Both the position numbers and the translations under genes were made by a program. Source: Urophycis tenuis (lineage: Eukaryota > Chordata > Actinopteri > Gadiformes > Phycidae). Taken from it: a stretch of 64,000 nt of DNA. The notes below the pieces were generated by a model. The model searched no databases and was not told where the DNA came from. It was given only the letters and a program-made list of their open reading frames with translations. The DNA is taken from positions 297,001 through 361,000 of the forward strand of contig JAXIVH010000006.1 of the NCBI GenBank assembly GCA_036785325.1. The letters run 5' to 3'. Shown piece after piece: positions 53,131 through 64,000 of this stretch (the first letter of the stretch is position 1; every line of letters starts with the position of its first letter).

Positions 53131-54268
53131 TCTTGTTGCTCTTGAATGTGTCCAGGAAGCGATACCATAAAGTAAATGAGTGCGTTCTCACCATGTTGTT
53201 TAGGCTGTATAAAGACGGACAACCCGCTGAAAAATGTAACTTCATGACCAAGGTTAGAATTAAAATGTAATGCTAGACTCTCAAAGGGTCACCGTAGTGG
53301 AATGGTCACATTGATGGTGGTTGCTCCTGCTTCCTCTCCTGTCCACTCATTCATCGACATGAATCCCAATTAGTACGATTGTATGAAAAGAATTGAAAAC
53401 GATTGTATGAAAAGAATTGAGTTGTGGGACAGCCGTGGACCTTTCCTTCCATAAAGGATGCTCCAGTGTTCCCTAAAGGAGATTTTAAAAAAAGGAAGCG
53501 TGGAAGCACTTTTCCTTAGCATTTAGAGAATTTGAACAGCTCTTATCTTGGCTGCGACTTCCAGGTCATTTCACTCAGTTAAGAACCTTCCTCAGCAAAT
53601 GATACTGGACCACAGCTTCATGTGGGATCACTGGGGCCTTTCATACAGAAAACGTCAACAGAAGCTTCCCGTGGCACCTGTACACAAAAGCTGATTCAAT
53701 AACACTGGGGGCAACACTCAGTACTTCAGTTCACTACTGGAGTGCTGCACCTTAAAGCAAAACGCCACCGTTTGTCCATACGTTCTTCCCTGATCTTAGA
53801 TGAGCTGATACATACCTCTCTCACTTTAGTGCGTGCACTCGATCACTCTGGCAGTCGAGTGCACGCACTCGATAGCATGTAGCTTAGCCCAGTATATTCC
53901 TTAGGATCCAAACAGGGGTGAAGTTAGAAGCGACCAAGCACTTCCACGTGTTCCCTATTTAAATACGGTTATGTGAGTAGTTACACGACCCAAGTATGGT
54001 TACACTAAATGAAACATGGCACTTTTCTAAGCGGATAAAAAGGATAACTATAATGTATTGCAAAAATAACACCTGGGAGCACTTTGAAAATTGCCATGTT
54101 CTTCCCCTCAGGGAAGAAGTTCAGTACGGACAAACGGTGGCGTTTTCCTTTAACCTTCTTCCCTCACATGTTGGTGTTCATACTGCTGAAGGAAATATGC
54201 AAATTATGCATTGGGTAAAATATGAAGAGGTTGTAGAAAATAACAAGTGTGACCTTATACATTTATGA
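53131..54268. other. ada-pkig intergenic spacer
   Basis: No gene was recognised. It contains an inverted repeat (GTGCGTGCACTCGA, 53829-53842 with 53855-53868). A short frame at 53996-54268 has no family match. Confidence 0.5.
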
Positions 54269-54900
54269 GGGTTTTATTTTATTTGACAAAGAAAAAAACT
54301 ATTACAAAGATATCGCTGAACATCTTTCAATAAATATGACCATGGTACACTATGTTGGTTACTGAAAAAAAAAGTGATTAAATTGTACAAGAGGATCACA
54401 AAACACAAGTTAACTAAAACAACAAACATATTGAGTAATAATATAACGCAGGTTATGATGTTCATAATGGAGTTCCACAGAGGTGGTTGGGTCCATTTTA
54501 AAGTGTTGTCATAAATATCAATCAGCCATCTATCCCCCCCTGTTCCTGTGCTTCTCCTACATGGCCCTCCACATTGTAAACTCACTACAGGAGTCCAAAT
54601 ACCATGTGATCAGTCCTCTCCTTCACATACACTATCTGATCAGAGGAACAGGTGTTCGTTGGGAGTGGCAGGTGTCCAATCACACACACCCCACACACAC
54701 CCCACACACTCAACACTCACACGCACACACACACACACACACACACAACCAATGGAGGAAAGACGTCCTGACCACACAAGCCCAGTTAGCGGTGTTGCGT
54801 AAAGAGCATGTCTTTAGTCTGTCCTCGAGTCGCTCATGCCATCTCCCACACTCTGATCAGTCTCCTCCTTCAAGCCCTGGTTTACGTCCATGGAGGGGGG
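54269..54900 (-). other. pkig: Probable pkig 3' UTR
   Basis: The region lies between the pkig stop codon and reverse-strand AATAAA motifs near 54272-54284. It contains a CA-rich repeat at about 54680-54745. Its end is inferred. Confidence 0.5.
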
Positions 54901-54983
54901 TTAGGCCGGCCCCGTGGTTTCTTGGGGGTCTTGGCTGGTGGAGCCTTCCCCCTGCGGTGGTGGTGAGACCCCCGCGGACCCTT
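54901..54983 (-). CDS. pkig: pkig coding exon 2
   Basis: It completes codon 53 (Glu) and encodes 26 further residues to TAA at 54901-54903. It is short, low in complexity and poorly conserved in the family, so it was identified by splice phase, length and a C-terminus similar in composition to human PKIG. Confidence 0.75.
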
Positions 54984-55866
54984 CTGATGAAAGGGGAAAA
55001 CACTCCATGAGAGCAGTCCACACCCAGAGCCTCCTACTGAACACACAGATGCATGAGTGGTTGGACTGGTGACTGGTGCTTCTGACGGAGCAGCCACAAT
55101 TCCAGAAACAATAGTGAGAGAATCCAACCCGAGGAACAGGACCCTCTTCCGGTAATTCAATATCAGCATGACATCAGCGTGTTCTCATTGCAGGGCTGGT
55201 GATTATGCTATGTTGTTATAGTCAACTTGCTTGACAATGACAAGGAAATGGAGACAACTGCAACGGCAGTCAGGCATTCATAAGTCCAACAGCTAGCCTG
55301 GGACCTGTCATGTTCCTGTAAACAGTTCAATGGGAAATAATGGAGTGGTGTTTAGGGAGGGAGTATTGCTCTGGAAGGTACAACTACTATTTTCCTGGAT
55401 TTAGTCATGTTTGGGATCTTTTAGTATCAAACTAATTATTTGAAAGTGGCTGTGGCAAATGCTCAAAAATCAAGTAAGTTGACCCAGGGACATTCCTCCT
55501 TTATGAACCAATTTGACTTGGCTTAGGTTGATATTTGCAATTTAACAATGCATAGGCATTTTTATGCAATACCTATACAAAAAAAGTTTTTTCTTCAAAG
55601 TTTTTTTTTCAAAATTCTTCAATTCTTCATTCTTCACTAAGAAATGCTCTTCAGTTATGTAGATATTGTGATCCAATGTTATACTCCACTACTCTGCCAT
55701 TGGCCTCACCTGTGGCCTTGAGGTCCATCTGGGCCATGTCTTTGGTCAGTTCGCTGGTGCTGCCCGCCGCCGCCCCACCCTCCCCTGTGATGTCAGGCAC
55801 CGCGTTCCTGCGTCCAGTGCGATCGCAGGTGATGAAGTCCGAGTATGACGTCTCCACGTCCATCAT
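54901..55866 (-). CDS. pkig: cAMP-dependent protein kinase inhibitor gamma (2 coding exons, 79 aa)
   Basis: This small heat-stable inhibitor binds the PKA catalytic subunit through a pseudosubstrate site and carries it out of the nucleus. Coding exon 1 is 55710-55866 and exon 2 is 54901-54983, giving 79 residues (human PKIG has 76). The protein starts MMDVETSYSDFITCDRTGRR and continues NAVPD. The pseudosubstrate RTGRRNA (RRxA type) is intact. The LTKDMAQMDL segment fits the nuclear-export signal region. The second exon is EGSAGVSPPPQGEGSTSQDP, then QETTGPA. The splice joint is AT|G with donor GTGAGG and acceptor TTTCATCAG, in phase. Upstream non-coding exons are not located. It converges with ada. 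Confidence 0.9.
54984..55709 (-). other. pkig intron
   Basis: This 726-bp intron shows no recognised gene or repeat structure. The donor is at 55708-55709 and the acceptor at 54984-54985 on the minus strand. Confidence 0.75.
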
Positions 55867-55883
55867 CTGGCCATGACCAACAC
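55710..55883 (-). CDS. pkig: pkig coding exon 1 with 5' UTR
   Basis: The exon spans 174 bp on the minus strand. The acceptor is TTACTTAG, followed by 17 nt of 5' UTR and the ATG at 55866. ATG 55863 is the second codon and could also serve as start, as the human protein also begins MM. It contains the complete PKA-binding N-terminus including RTGRRNA. Confidence 0.9.
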
Positions 55884-56335
55884 CTAAGTAAAGTAAGAGA
55901 GTAAAGAGTATTTGTACGTCACTGGTCACCAAGTGCAAGTACAGTAACACACAACACACCCAAAACACAACCAGTATAGTGCATTACATGGCAAAAAGCT
56001 GGCAAACAATTATTATTATTTTTTTATGTCCACATTCACCATGGCAAAGGAAAGATCGATTCAACTAAAGAGTTCCAGAGAGTAAAATGTAAAATGTGTT
56101 TTAAAATGAGTTTGGGTAGCAGTCAACAGGTGATGCAGCTGAGCCCATCAAGCAGGGTGGTGGGTGCAGTGAATCCAGGATACAAGTGGGGGCTTGACCA
56201 TGCAAGGCTCTGTAGGGGAGGACTAAGATAAAAAAAAATATTCTGTGATACGGATGCTTAATCCTAACCTGCTATTGGATCAGCATGTTGATACCCGCAA
56301 AGGGGGCGGCGGTTCACATCGAATGCGTCCACGTT

Positions 56336-57203
56336 TACTACAGTTTACTATGTTTAGTACGTTTACTACGGTTTACTAGTTTACTACATTTACTACAGTT
56401 TACTACGTTTACTAGTTTACTACATTTAATACTACGTTTACTACAGGTTACTAGTTTACTATGTTTACTACAGTTTACTAGTTTACTACATTTACAACAG
56501 TTTACTACAGTTTACTACGTTTACTACAGTTTACTAGTTTACTACATTTACTACAGTTTACTAGTTTACTACATTTACTACAGTTTACTACCTTTACTAC
56601 AGTTTACTACGTTTACTACAGTTTACTACGTTCACTACAGTTTACTACGTTCACTACAGTTTACTACCTTTACTACAGTTTACTACGTTTACTACAGTTT
56701 ATTATGTTTACTACAGTTTACTATGTTTACTACAGTTTACTACAGTTTACTACATTTACTACAGTTTACTACGTTCACTAGTTTACTACATCTACTACAG
56801 TTTACTAAGTTTACTACAGTTTACTATAGTTTACTATAGTTTACTACAGTTTACTACGTTCACTACAGTTTACTACAGTTTACTACGTTCACTACAGTTT
56901 ACTACGTTTACTATAGTTTACTAAGTTTACTACAGTTTACTATAGTTTACTACAGTTTACTACGTTCACTACAGTTTACTACATTTACTAGTTTACTACG
57001 TTCACTACAGTTTACTACATTTACTACAGTTTACTACGTTCACTACAGTTTACTATGTTTACTACAGTTTACTACGTTCACTACAGTTTACTATGTTTAC
57101 TACAGTTTACTACGTTCACTACAGTTTACTATGTTTACTACAGTTTACTACAGGTTACTAGTTTACTACATTTACTACAGTTTACTACGTTTACCACTAC
57201 TCT
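56336..57203 (+). repeat. TTTACTACAG-type minisatellite
   Basis: Tandem units of about 10-22 bp, mostly GTTTACTACA with variants such as GTTCACTACA and GTTTACTAGT, occur over about 870 bp. The long spurious Leu/Tyr-rich frame here comes from the repeat. It lies upstream of or within 5' pkig intronic sequence. Confidence 0.95.
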
Positions 57204-57476
57204 GTCTACTACTACAGAGTGAATTCATCAAAGAAAATAAAAAATAAACTGGGCTCCTTAATTGGTTTTTCTATTTCGGCACCCTGACGAATGGCACCAC
57301 TGACATTTGTGGTAATTGGCCGTCCTAATTAAGAAAGACTCGATGAAAAGCTGTCCTCAAATCTGCAGACTATCTCAGCAACGCTTTGCTGAGATATCAG
57401 TTTCAATTTGCCTAACCCACAGGGATGTGCAGGAGGAGAGTCTAGATTCATGCAAGATCAATGAGGAGCACGAGAG

Positions 57477-57479
<3 letters not shown>

Positions 57480-57560
<81 letters not shown>
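57480..57560 (+). repeat. (GT)n microsatellite
   Basis: About 40 GT dinucleotides without interruption. Confidence 0.95.
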
Positions 57561-57561
<1 letters not shown>

Positions 57562-58714
57562 AAGGAAGCCCCTGCAAAGTGAGCACCATTAGCAAGTCAT
57601 CCCTCCTATGTTTCCTGTTCCCCGGCCGCACTTAATTGGGTCATTGATGGCCACCACAAAAACAGCACCCAGCTGGACAGAAGTGCCAGAGGAACAAGAG
57701 AAATCCACAAGGAGATGGAGAGATTTGAACAATCTGAAAAAAGAGGAACAGGGAGAAGGAAGGAGGAAAGGAAGGAAGGAGGGAATTGGATGAAAGAACT
57801 TCCTGAATTGGGATCAACATGGGGGTTTGTTTTCTTTGTTGACGTCACATTCTGCATATGTGCTGCCGACCGCTCCACTCCTCTGACCTCATTCCCATGA
57901 AGATCCCCCATAGTTTGGCAAAGGTGTACAGTAACCCAGGAAAAGTATGGCTGATGATGCAGAATGTAGAACTAACACGATTAAAGTGGGACTTTTTTTT
58001 ACCCATGAACATTAAGCATTAAACAAACCATTTAAACCCCCATAAACCACAAGGACATGCAGCTGGGCTCCATTTGTTGTAAAAGGATACTACCCATTTC
58101 CTCTTTTGAGTTCAACTAGACAGAACAAGAATGTGTCTCAGTAATAACACCGTGACCTCGGGCCACTCTGTTTCCAAAGCTCATTCACTCACATTCCAAT
58201 GGAGTTACTCCATGAAAAGTCCACACTGAGGTCCTTCACTGTGCATTGCTAAAGCAAAAGAGAAAGTGCAAAAAACTATTCACCTAAGGCAACACTGGGG
58301 CCTACAACTGTACAGGTGCTGCTGGAGAGCATCAGTCTCCACAAATTGTATCAAATGTGGAGTGGGATAGTCTATTGGGATTCTCCTTTTTTAGCCAGGA
58401 GCTTTATCACCATAAGTAGGACACGTCACTGTGTGCCATCACATTAACAGTTCATAATATAGGTTGAATTTAAAACACTTCTATGTTCTGGCACTGAACC
58501 TACTGCTACCTTAACATTATGAACTGACTGTCATGGAGGCAACATCTTAGAAATGATGATGAAAATTATATTGGTTTTTGTACCTGTTTGACCTATATGG
58601 CCAACTGCCAGCTGTGTGCTGTTCTGATCTGGGAAACAGAGTTTTAATGCTGCCCTCCTTCAAACACAATGTATGTTGGGTCATGTATATGAGCTTGTGT
58701 GCACAGCCCTGGAT

Positions 58715-58718
<4 letters not shown>

Positions 58719-58790
<72 letters not shown>
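58719..58790 (+). repeat. (GT)n microsatellite
   Basis: About 36 GT dinucleotides. A poly-C run follows at about 58891-58907. Confidence 0.95.
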
Positions 58791-58792
<2 letters not shown>

Positions 58793-59450
58793 TGAGACAG
58801 ATGCAGCTGTAAACACTCCCAAGACAATTCACAGGTGTGCGTTGTTCTAACCCCAGAATACGTAATGATGCTCAGAAGGAATAAAAGCTCTACCCCCCCC
58901 CCCCCCCACCCCCCGCCATATCTGTGATAATTACAACAACACGCATGCAGCAGTAGGAGGATCCTATAGTATTAATGGACTCACTCATTCTTTAGACCCC
59001 ATTCAAACTCAGCTGCAAATAACAACAACAAAAGCAGGTTTAACGAAGGCCTTGATGTCAAACACGCATTGCTGACAACGACGACAGTGGCGGAAAAAGC
59101 TGTGAAAATGCTGGAGGTTGGGAGGCATGCCGAAGCCTTTTCCTCCATTTGGAACAGAACATAAAGTAAATAAATGAATAGAAAAGAAAAGCGAGGGAAC
59201 CTGAGTCAGCGTGGCGCCCTGACCGCAGCCGGTCACTTTGGACAAAGTTGTCAGCTAAATAAATGTAATGTAATAATCACAGCCATCTCTAAAGTGGCTC
59301 AGAAACACTGTGGCGAGGGGGTCATGGGTAAGTAATGAGAAGTAAGATTCCTTTTGAAGAAGAACTTTTAAAACACACTTTCTCCTGAACAAAAAGAATT
59401 AGAACTTAACATATTATATAACAATATAATATAATAAGTTAGTGCAACCC

Positions 59451-59673
59451 GTATGTATGTATGTATGTATGTATGTATGTACAGTATGTATGTACAGTAT
59501 GTATGTATGTATGTATGTATGTATGTACAGTATGTATGTATGTATGTATGTACTGTATGTATGTACTGTATGTATGTACTGTATGTATGTATGTATGTAT
59601 GTATGTATGTACAGTATGTATGTATGTATGTATGTACTGTATGTATGTACTGTATGTACTGTATGTATGTATG
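59451..59673 (+). repeat. (GTAT)n microsatellite with GTAC interruptions
   Basis: Long GTAT tetramer array interrupted by ACAGTATGTATG and ACTGTATGTATG units, about 220 bp. It gives spurious Tyr/Val/Cys/Met frames on both strands. Confidence 0.95.
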
Positions 59674-60590
59674 AATTCTGTTTTCAATCCCATAAACACT
59701 GAGCGCTACGTCATGTGATACAAAGTGAGCCCAGCCGTCGGAGGACTGGGTCTACAGAACACCAGCAGCTCTGCCTCAGGGCACCAGCACCACTCCAGGG
59801 TGAGAGGATTGTCATACTCAATAGTTGGACCAAACATTGAACATTGTGTTTGTGTTATTTGCGTTTCACTACAAGAAACCGGAGAAATAACCAACAATGT
59901 GATACAACACATTTCTTTGTACGTTCTATATGCTGTATTACGTGCATTTTGCAAATAAATAAAGATGGTACTATATTTGCTTCAACAGTGTTAAAAAAAA
60001 TACTTTCAACCTGTTGTCCCTGTGCAGCCTTCCAAGCCTGTAGCTAGCTATGCCACCATGTTAAAACAAGAAATCTGTATCCCAATGTCTCACCACATGG
60101 ATATTGTATCGCTAATAACCACCAGCTCATCTGGCGTGTCTGAATGTTGTTACAGTGTGTGCATGTGTATGTGTGTGTGCGTGCGGCTCACTATGCCAGG
60201 CTCTTGAACACACAGGAGTAGGGTTTCCACACAGCGACAGTGGTTGTTGTCGTCCCTCGTGCCACGCTTCCTCTTCTAAATAAATAAATAGGACTCTGTT
60301 TCATTCAATATGGCCACCCTTGGTGTGGCCTACCCTTCCTGTTTCTACATGACCCCGGCAGGCAAAGTGGCCCTGGCCTCCTCTGGTCTACAAGTCTGCT
60401 CTGTAGGGCAGCGTAGACAACAGCTCCCCCTCTGTTCTTCACACATTCTGCTCTTTTTCACTGTCTGTCTGACTGGAATTTGTGCAGACAGCAGTCACTT
60501 GCAGTTTAAATTTAGAAAGTTAAGCGGAGTCCATTCCCTTTTGGTCAACCACCTCACACTTTTGCAAACCACAGGCTTGTTTTCTTGTGT

Positions 60591-60692
<102 letters not shown>

Positions 60693-61740
60693 GTGTGGTC
60701 CCTTTTTATGTGCACACACGCAATTATATTGCCCTTGAGACCTGCAAAGTTACCATCGACAACACCCCATACTCAACGCAATCAACATTTTGTTTTGTCC
60801 CCTCCTCCCCGCTGTGAGGGGGACAGAGGCTGGATGCTACTCCCATCTAATTGCCGTCCTAATTATCCGCCAGCCAACTGCTCCCCCTGCGCCAGAAGGC
60901 CCATCACATCAGCCAGGTTGGAGAGACGAGAAGCCTGACTGAGGCCATTAGCATCAGTTACTGTGTGCGAGCGCCAAGAGAACCAATGAATAAAACAAGA
61001 GATCAAAAAGAAAGCATAACCCTGCCTACATATTGGAAAGCTTTTGATTGACTGAGGAGGAAAAAAAAGATGAGTTGAAGTTCTTGAACACATATATTAT
61101 CTAACTATTCAACAATGTATGCCATTTATTAGAAACGTAATTTATATAAATAAATCTGAATGTCAAAATCTAATCACTTAAAAGGATCTGAGGATGCTTA
61201 CTTGCTTGCTGGCAGACTTCAACCTACCCTACAACGGTTTTCATGGCAGCCAGCAGATTTTTCAGCTCTAAATCAAATTGGTGTGTGGAGAGAACAGTGA
61301 ATAAAGCTCCACCTAGTCCATCTCATCTACTCTGACCCAAAGTAATGGCTGCTGTGCACATTGAAGATTGCAGCCAATAGAGAGAAAGAGCATGAGGAAA
61401 AGCAAAAAAAAAGAGCATGAGAGAAAGACAGACCATGTGTATTTTATTTCAAAGGCATCTTATCGGGCTTCATCTTGTGAAGGATTTAAGACGGGAAGAA
61501 GAGGACGTGACCAACAGAGATAAAGACGAAGGCTTATTATGAAAAAACCTCAATGAGACGCAGTGACATCCAGCCTACTGATCCAGGCGATAATTTACCA
61601 CCACAATTACAATAACCAGACAGACCAGGGGGCTGACACCAATCCACCTCACTGCACATGATCAAACTACAGCGTAGGATCTCTCTTTGTGAACTTTGTG
61701 TCACGTTATAGGTTATAGCGGAGTCGAGAAATGTCAATGC

Positions 61741-62882
61741 ATTTTTTTATGTATTGCTACGGTGCGGGTGGGACACTGTGCCACTTCCATCGGTCTGGAA
61801 ACATCCCCGTGAACAGGTTTAATCCTATCCACCGAAACGGTCTCAGGCTAACCCCCAATGTCTACCACTAGGCTCTTGCCGCCGTGGTGTATAACCCTGA
61901 ATGGGCCATCATAAGGTGGGCGAAGGGGGCCACAGTGAGCATCGCAACGAATGAAAACGTAATCCGCCGAGCGTAGGTCGGGGGGCAAGCGGAACACGTG
62001 GGTGCCATGTTGTGACGTGGGGACGGGCACAAACACCTCGGTGGCTTCCAGCAGGGAGGAACGTTGCCTGGTTGCCAACCAAGGAACCGAGGCGTCCGGA
62101 ATAAAATCCTCGGGCATCCGTAGGGTCTGACCATAGACCAGCCCCGCCAACGATCAGATGCCCTAAGGCCGAGCATCACCCACGGGAGCCTATCCACCCA
62201 GTCACTGTCCTTCAAGCTGGCACGTAGGGCCGCCTTCATGGAACGGTGGAAACGTTCGCACAATCCGTGAGCCTGGGGGTGATAAGCGGTAGTGCGGTGC
62301 AGCTTGACCCCCAACCCCTCAGCCACTGCATTCCAAAGCTCTGAACTAAACTGAGAGCCACGGTCTGAGGAGTGGTCGGAAGGGGTCAAAAGCGCGCAAC
62401 CCACATGCCGATGAAGGCGCGGGCCAATTCCGAAGCCGCTGTCGAGGAGAGCAGAACGGCATCAGGCCAGCGGGTCATCCAATCGACCATCGTGAAGAGG
62501 TAGGTAAACCCGTGAGAGGAGGGAAGAGGACCAACCAGGTCCACATTTAACTGTCCAAAGGGGGCCTTAACGTTGCGGTGTACCTTGGACCGCTGGCAGG
62601 CAACGCACGAGCCGACCTAACATCCCTCTTAAGCCCTTGCCACACAAACTTCTGCGACACCAACTTCACCGACGGCTTTCGGCCGGGGTGGGAGAGGCCA
62701 TGTAACGCCTCAAAAACAGGCCGGAGCCAGTTTGCAGGGACAAGAGGTCGAGGCTGACCTGTGCAGACGTCACACCACAACTTCACGCCCGAGCCACCAA
62801 CAGCGACCTCCTCCAGGCGCAAACCAATATCCGACGCCTTAAGGGACTGGACCCCGTGGTCAGAGGCCTGGTCTGTACTCAT
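61741..62882 (-). pseudogene. Gypsy-2 integrase, frame-broken
   Basis: The zinc region reads VFEALHGLSHPGRKPSVKLV, and the core pieces have SSDRGSQFSSELWN and the TAYHPQAHGLCERFHR block with the catalytic Glu. Breaks occur near 62405-62545 and 62150-62160. The post-core tail ends VDRIKPVHGD after a stop near 61848. In active elements integrase inserts cDNA into the genome. Confidence 0.75.
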
Positions 62883-64000
62883 GTGGACGTAATAGAGGCC
62901 CAGATGTACGGCTCTGATGACCGCTCAGGGGAGACAGTGTGCCACCACGTTGGACTTGCCAGTGATGTGTCAGATGGCTGTGGTGATGTAGGCAAGCTGG
63001 AGCTGCTGGCGGGCGGTCCATGGTTCAGCCACCTTGGACATACAGAACGTGAGTGGCTTGTGATCCACAAAAGCCGCAAATTCCCGGCCTGCCAGGAGAA
63101 ACCAGAAGTGGCGGGTCGCCAGCCAGAGGCCAAGCGGTTCTCTGTCGAACGGGCTATACTTGTGCTCCCTGGGGGTCAACTGCCGACTGAAAAAGGCAAG
63201 CAGTTGCAGGCACCATCGACCCATTGTTTGTGAACCGTGTCGACAGCGTAGTCAGACGCATCTGTGGTGATGGAGATGGGGGCCTTGTGTGACTGATGGG
63301 CCAACATGGCGGCTTGGCTCAGAGCGGTCTTTGTGTCCTCGAAAGCGTTCTCCCTCTCGGCCGTCCAGTCGACAGCCTGGCCGGGGGACTTGTCCTTAAG
63401 GGCCTCGTACAGCGGGTGCATGATGTGAGCTGCTCGGTGGATAAACTGGTGGTAAAAGGTCACCATCCCCTCCCCAAGACAGCCCCTCTCGCCTCCACCT
63501 TTGAGGTGAGAGGGGCGGCCCCGTCCTTATTGATGCGATGCCCAAGGAAATGGACAACCCGAACAGGCACTTTGCCGGGTTGATAATCAGGCCGTGTTGG
63601 TCAAGCCTTATAAAAAGGTCTCAGAGATGCGCCCGGTGCTCCTCTTCAGAGGAGCTGGCGACTAGGTGGCATCCAAGTAAACGAAAAAATGAAGGGCACC
63701 TCCCTGAGCACTGAATCCATTAGCCGCTGGAAGGTCTGAGCGGCATTTCTCAGACCAAACGGCATCCGCAGGAACTCCAACAACCCGTACTGCGTGACCA
63801 CCGCCATCTTGGGAATGTCAGAGGGATGCACTGGCACCTGGTGGTAGCCACGCACCGGGTCCACCTTCAAAAAGACGCGCTTGCCCGCCAGGTGTGCCGA
63901 GAAGTCCTTCATGTGCGGGATTGGGTAGCGGTCGGGTGTGGTAGCGTTGTTAAGGCGGCGGTAGTCTCCACAAGGCCGCCACCCGCCGACTGGCTTGGAG
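62883..64000 (-). pseudogene. Gypsy-2 reverse transcriptase and RNase H, frame-broken
   Basis: Minus-strand frames read VFLKVDPVRGYHQVPVHPSD, GLLEFLRMPFGLRNAAQTFQ, then FVYLDAT and a stop near 63665-63690. The usual second Asp of YLDD is replaced by a broken sequence, so the active site is lost. RNase H shows ISITTDASDYAVDTVH, FFSRQLTPREHKYSPFDRE and FAAFVDHKPLTF. The 5' end continues past position 64000. Confidence 0.8.

Larger units (their letters stand above)
61741..64000 (-). mobile_element. Second Ty3/Gypsy element, decayed, runs off window
   Basis: The minus strand carries Gypsy pol in the order reverse transcriptase (63646-63912 and beyond), RNase H (about 62970-63466), H2C2 zinc region (62547-62882), integrase (61868-62404) and a C-terminal tail to 61741. 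No chromodomain is seen, so it is a different lineage from the 18.9-27.3 kb element. Several frame breaks and deletions inactivate it. The 3' LTR side is truncated at about 61741 and the 5' part lies outside the window. Confidence 0.85.

Noticed and set aside
53996..54268. 90-codon frame between ada and pkig
   Set aside because: No domain, no splice context and A/T-rich; likely chance.
54880..55169. 95-codon minus-strand frame covering pkig exon 2
   Set aside because: The pkig exon is read in a different frame, fixed by splice phase; the long frame has an AT-hook-like look by chance only.
56285..56839. 184-codon Leu/Tyr-rich frame
   Set aside because: Translation of a tandem repeat.
59439..59718. 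Tyr/Met/Cys-rich and Thr/Tyr/His-rich frames on both strands
   Set aside because: They translate the GTAT tetramer array.

Overview
This window is vertebrate and most likely a teleost fish. It carries a compact, intron-containing adenosine deaminase gene (ada) and, facing it, the two coding exons of a cAMP-dependent protein kinase inhibitor gamma gene (pkig). Everything else is dominated by fish-type transposable elements: Rex1-like LINEs, a Rex3/RTE LINE, an L2 LINE, Ty3/Gypsy elements, BED-type hAT transposons, MITEs, and many (GT)n tracts and minisatellites. No prokaryotic gene organisation is present.

Regions 1-41.3 kb form a graveyard of nested transposons. A degraded CR1/L2-like LINE (331-7606) is split by a Rex1-like LINE (2944-6800) with a 6-bp target duplication. 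A minus-strand BED-type hAT transposon (about 7.6-12.98 kb) is split by a Rex3 LINE, which is itself split by an L2 LINE. A Gypsy remnant with a PNMA-like Gag start, a Rex1 fragment, a 437-bp retroviral-type LTR with a tRNA-Pro-type primer site, a MITE and a hAT-like element follow. A chromodomain Ty3/Gypsy element with both LTRs (18916-27268) carries inside its reverse transcriptase a Rex1-like LINE with an uninterrupted 941-residue ORF. More Rex1 copies, hAT and Gypsy scraps, two MITE clusters and two minisatellites lie between 27.3 and 41.5 kb. The second minisatellite is split by a Rex1 LINE that is itself split by another Rex1 LINE with an 8-bp target duplication.

Region 41.5-53.1 kb is the ada gene on the plus strand: 11 coding exons encode 363 residues with all the zinc and catalytic residues, and the introns carry MITEs, a perfect 108-bp palindrome and a GC splice donor. 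Region 54.3-55.9 kb holds pkig on the minus strand, so the two genes converge tail to tail, as I recall for human 20q13. Right of this are minisatellites and microsatellites, probably pkig upstream or intronic sequence, then a decayed minus-strand Ty3/Gypsy pol that runs off the window at 64000.

The two host genes are unrelated in biochemistry: ADA deaminates adenosine and deoxyadenosine, and PKIG inhibits the PKA catalytic subunit. I found no evidence for a new multi-gene system. The more unusual signals are nested-insertion junctions, palindromes, a catalytic-site substitution in an otherwise intact LINE ORF, and a MITE packed with ACGCGT motifs.
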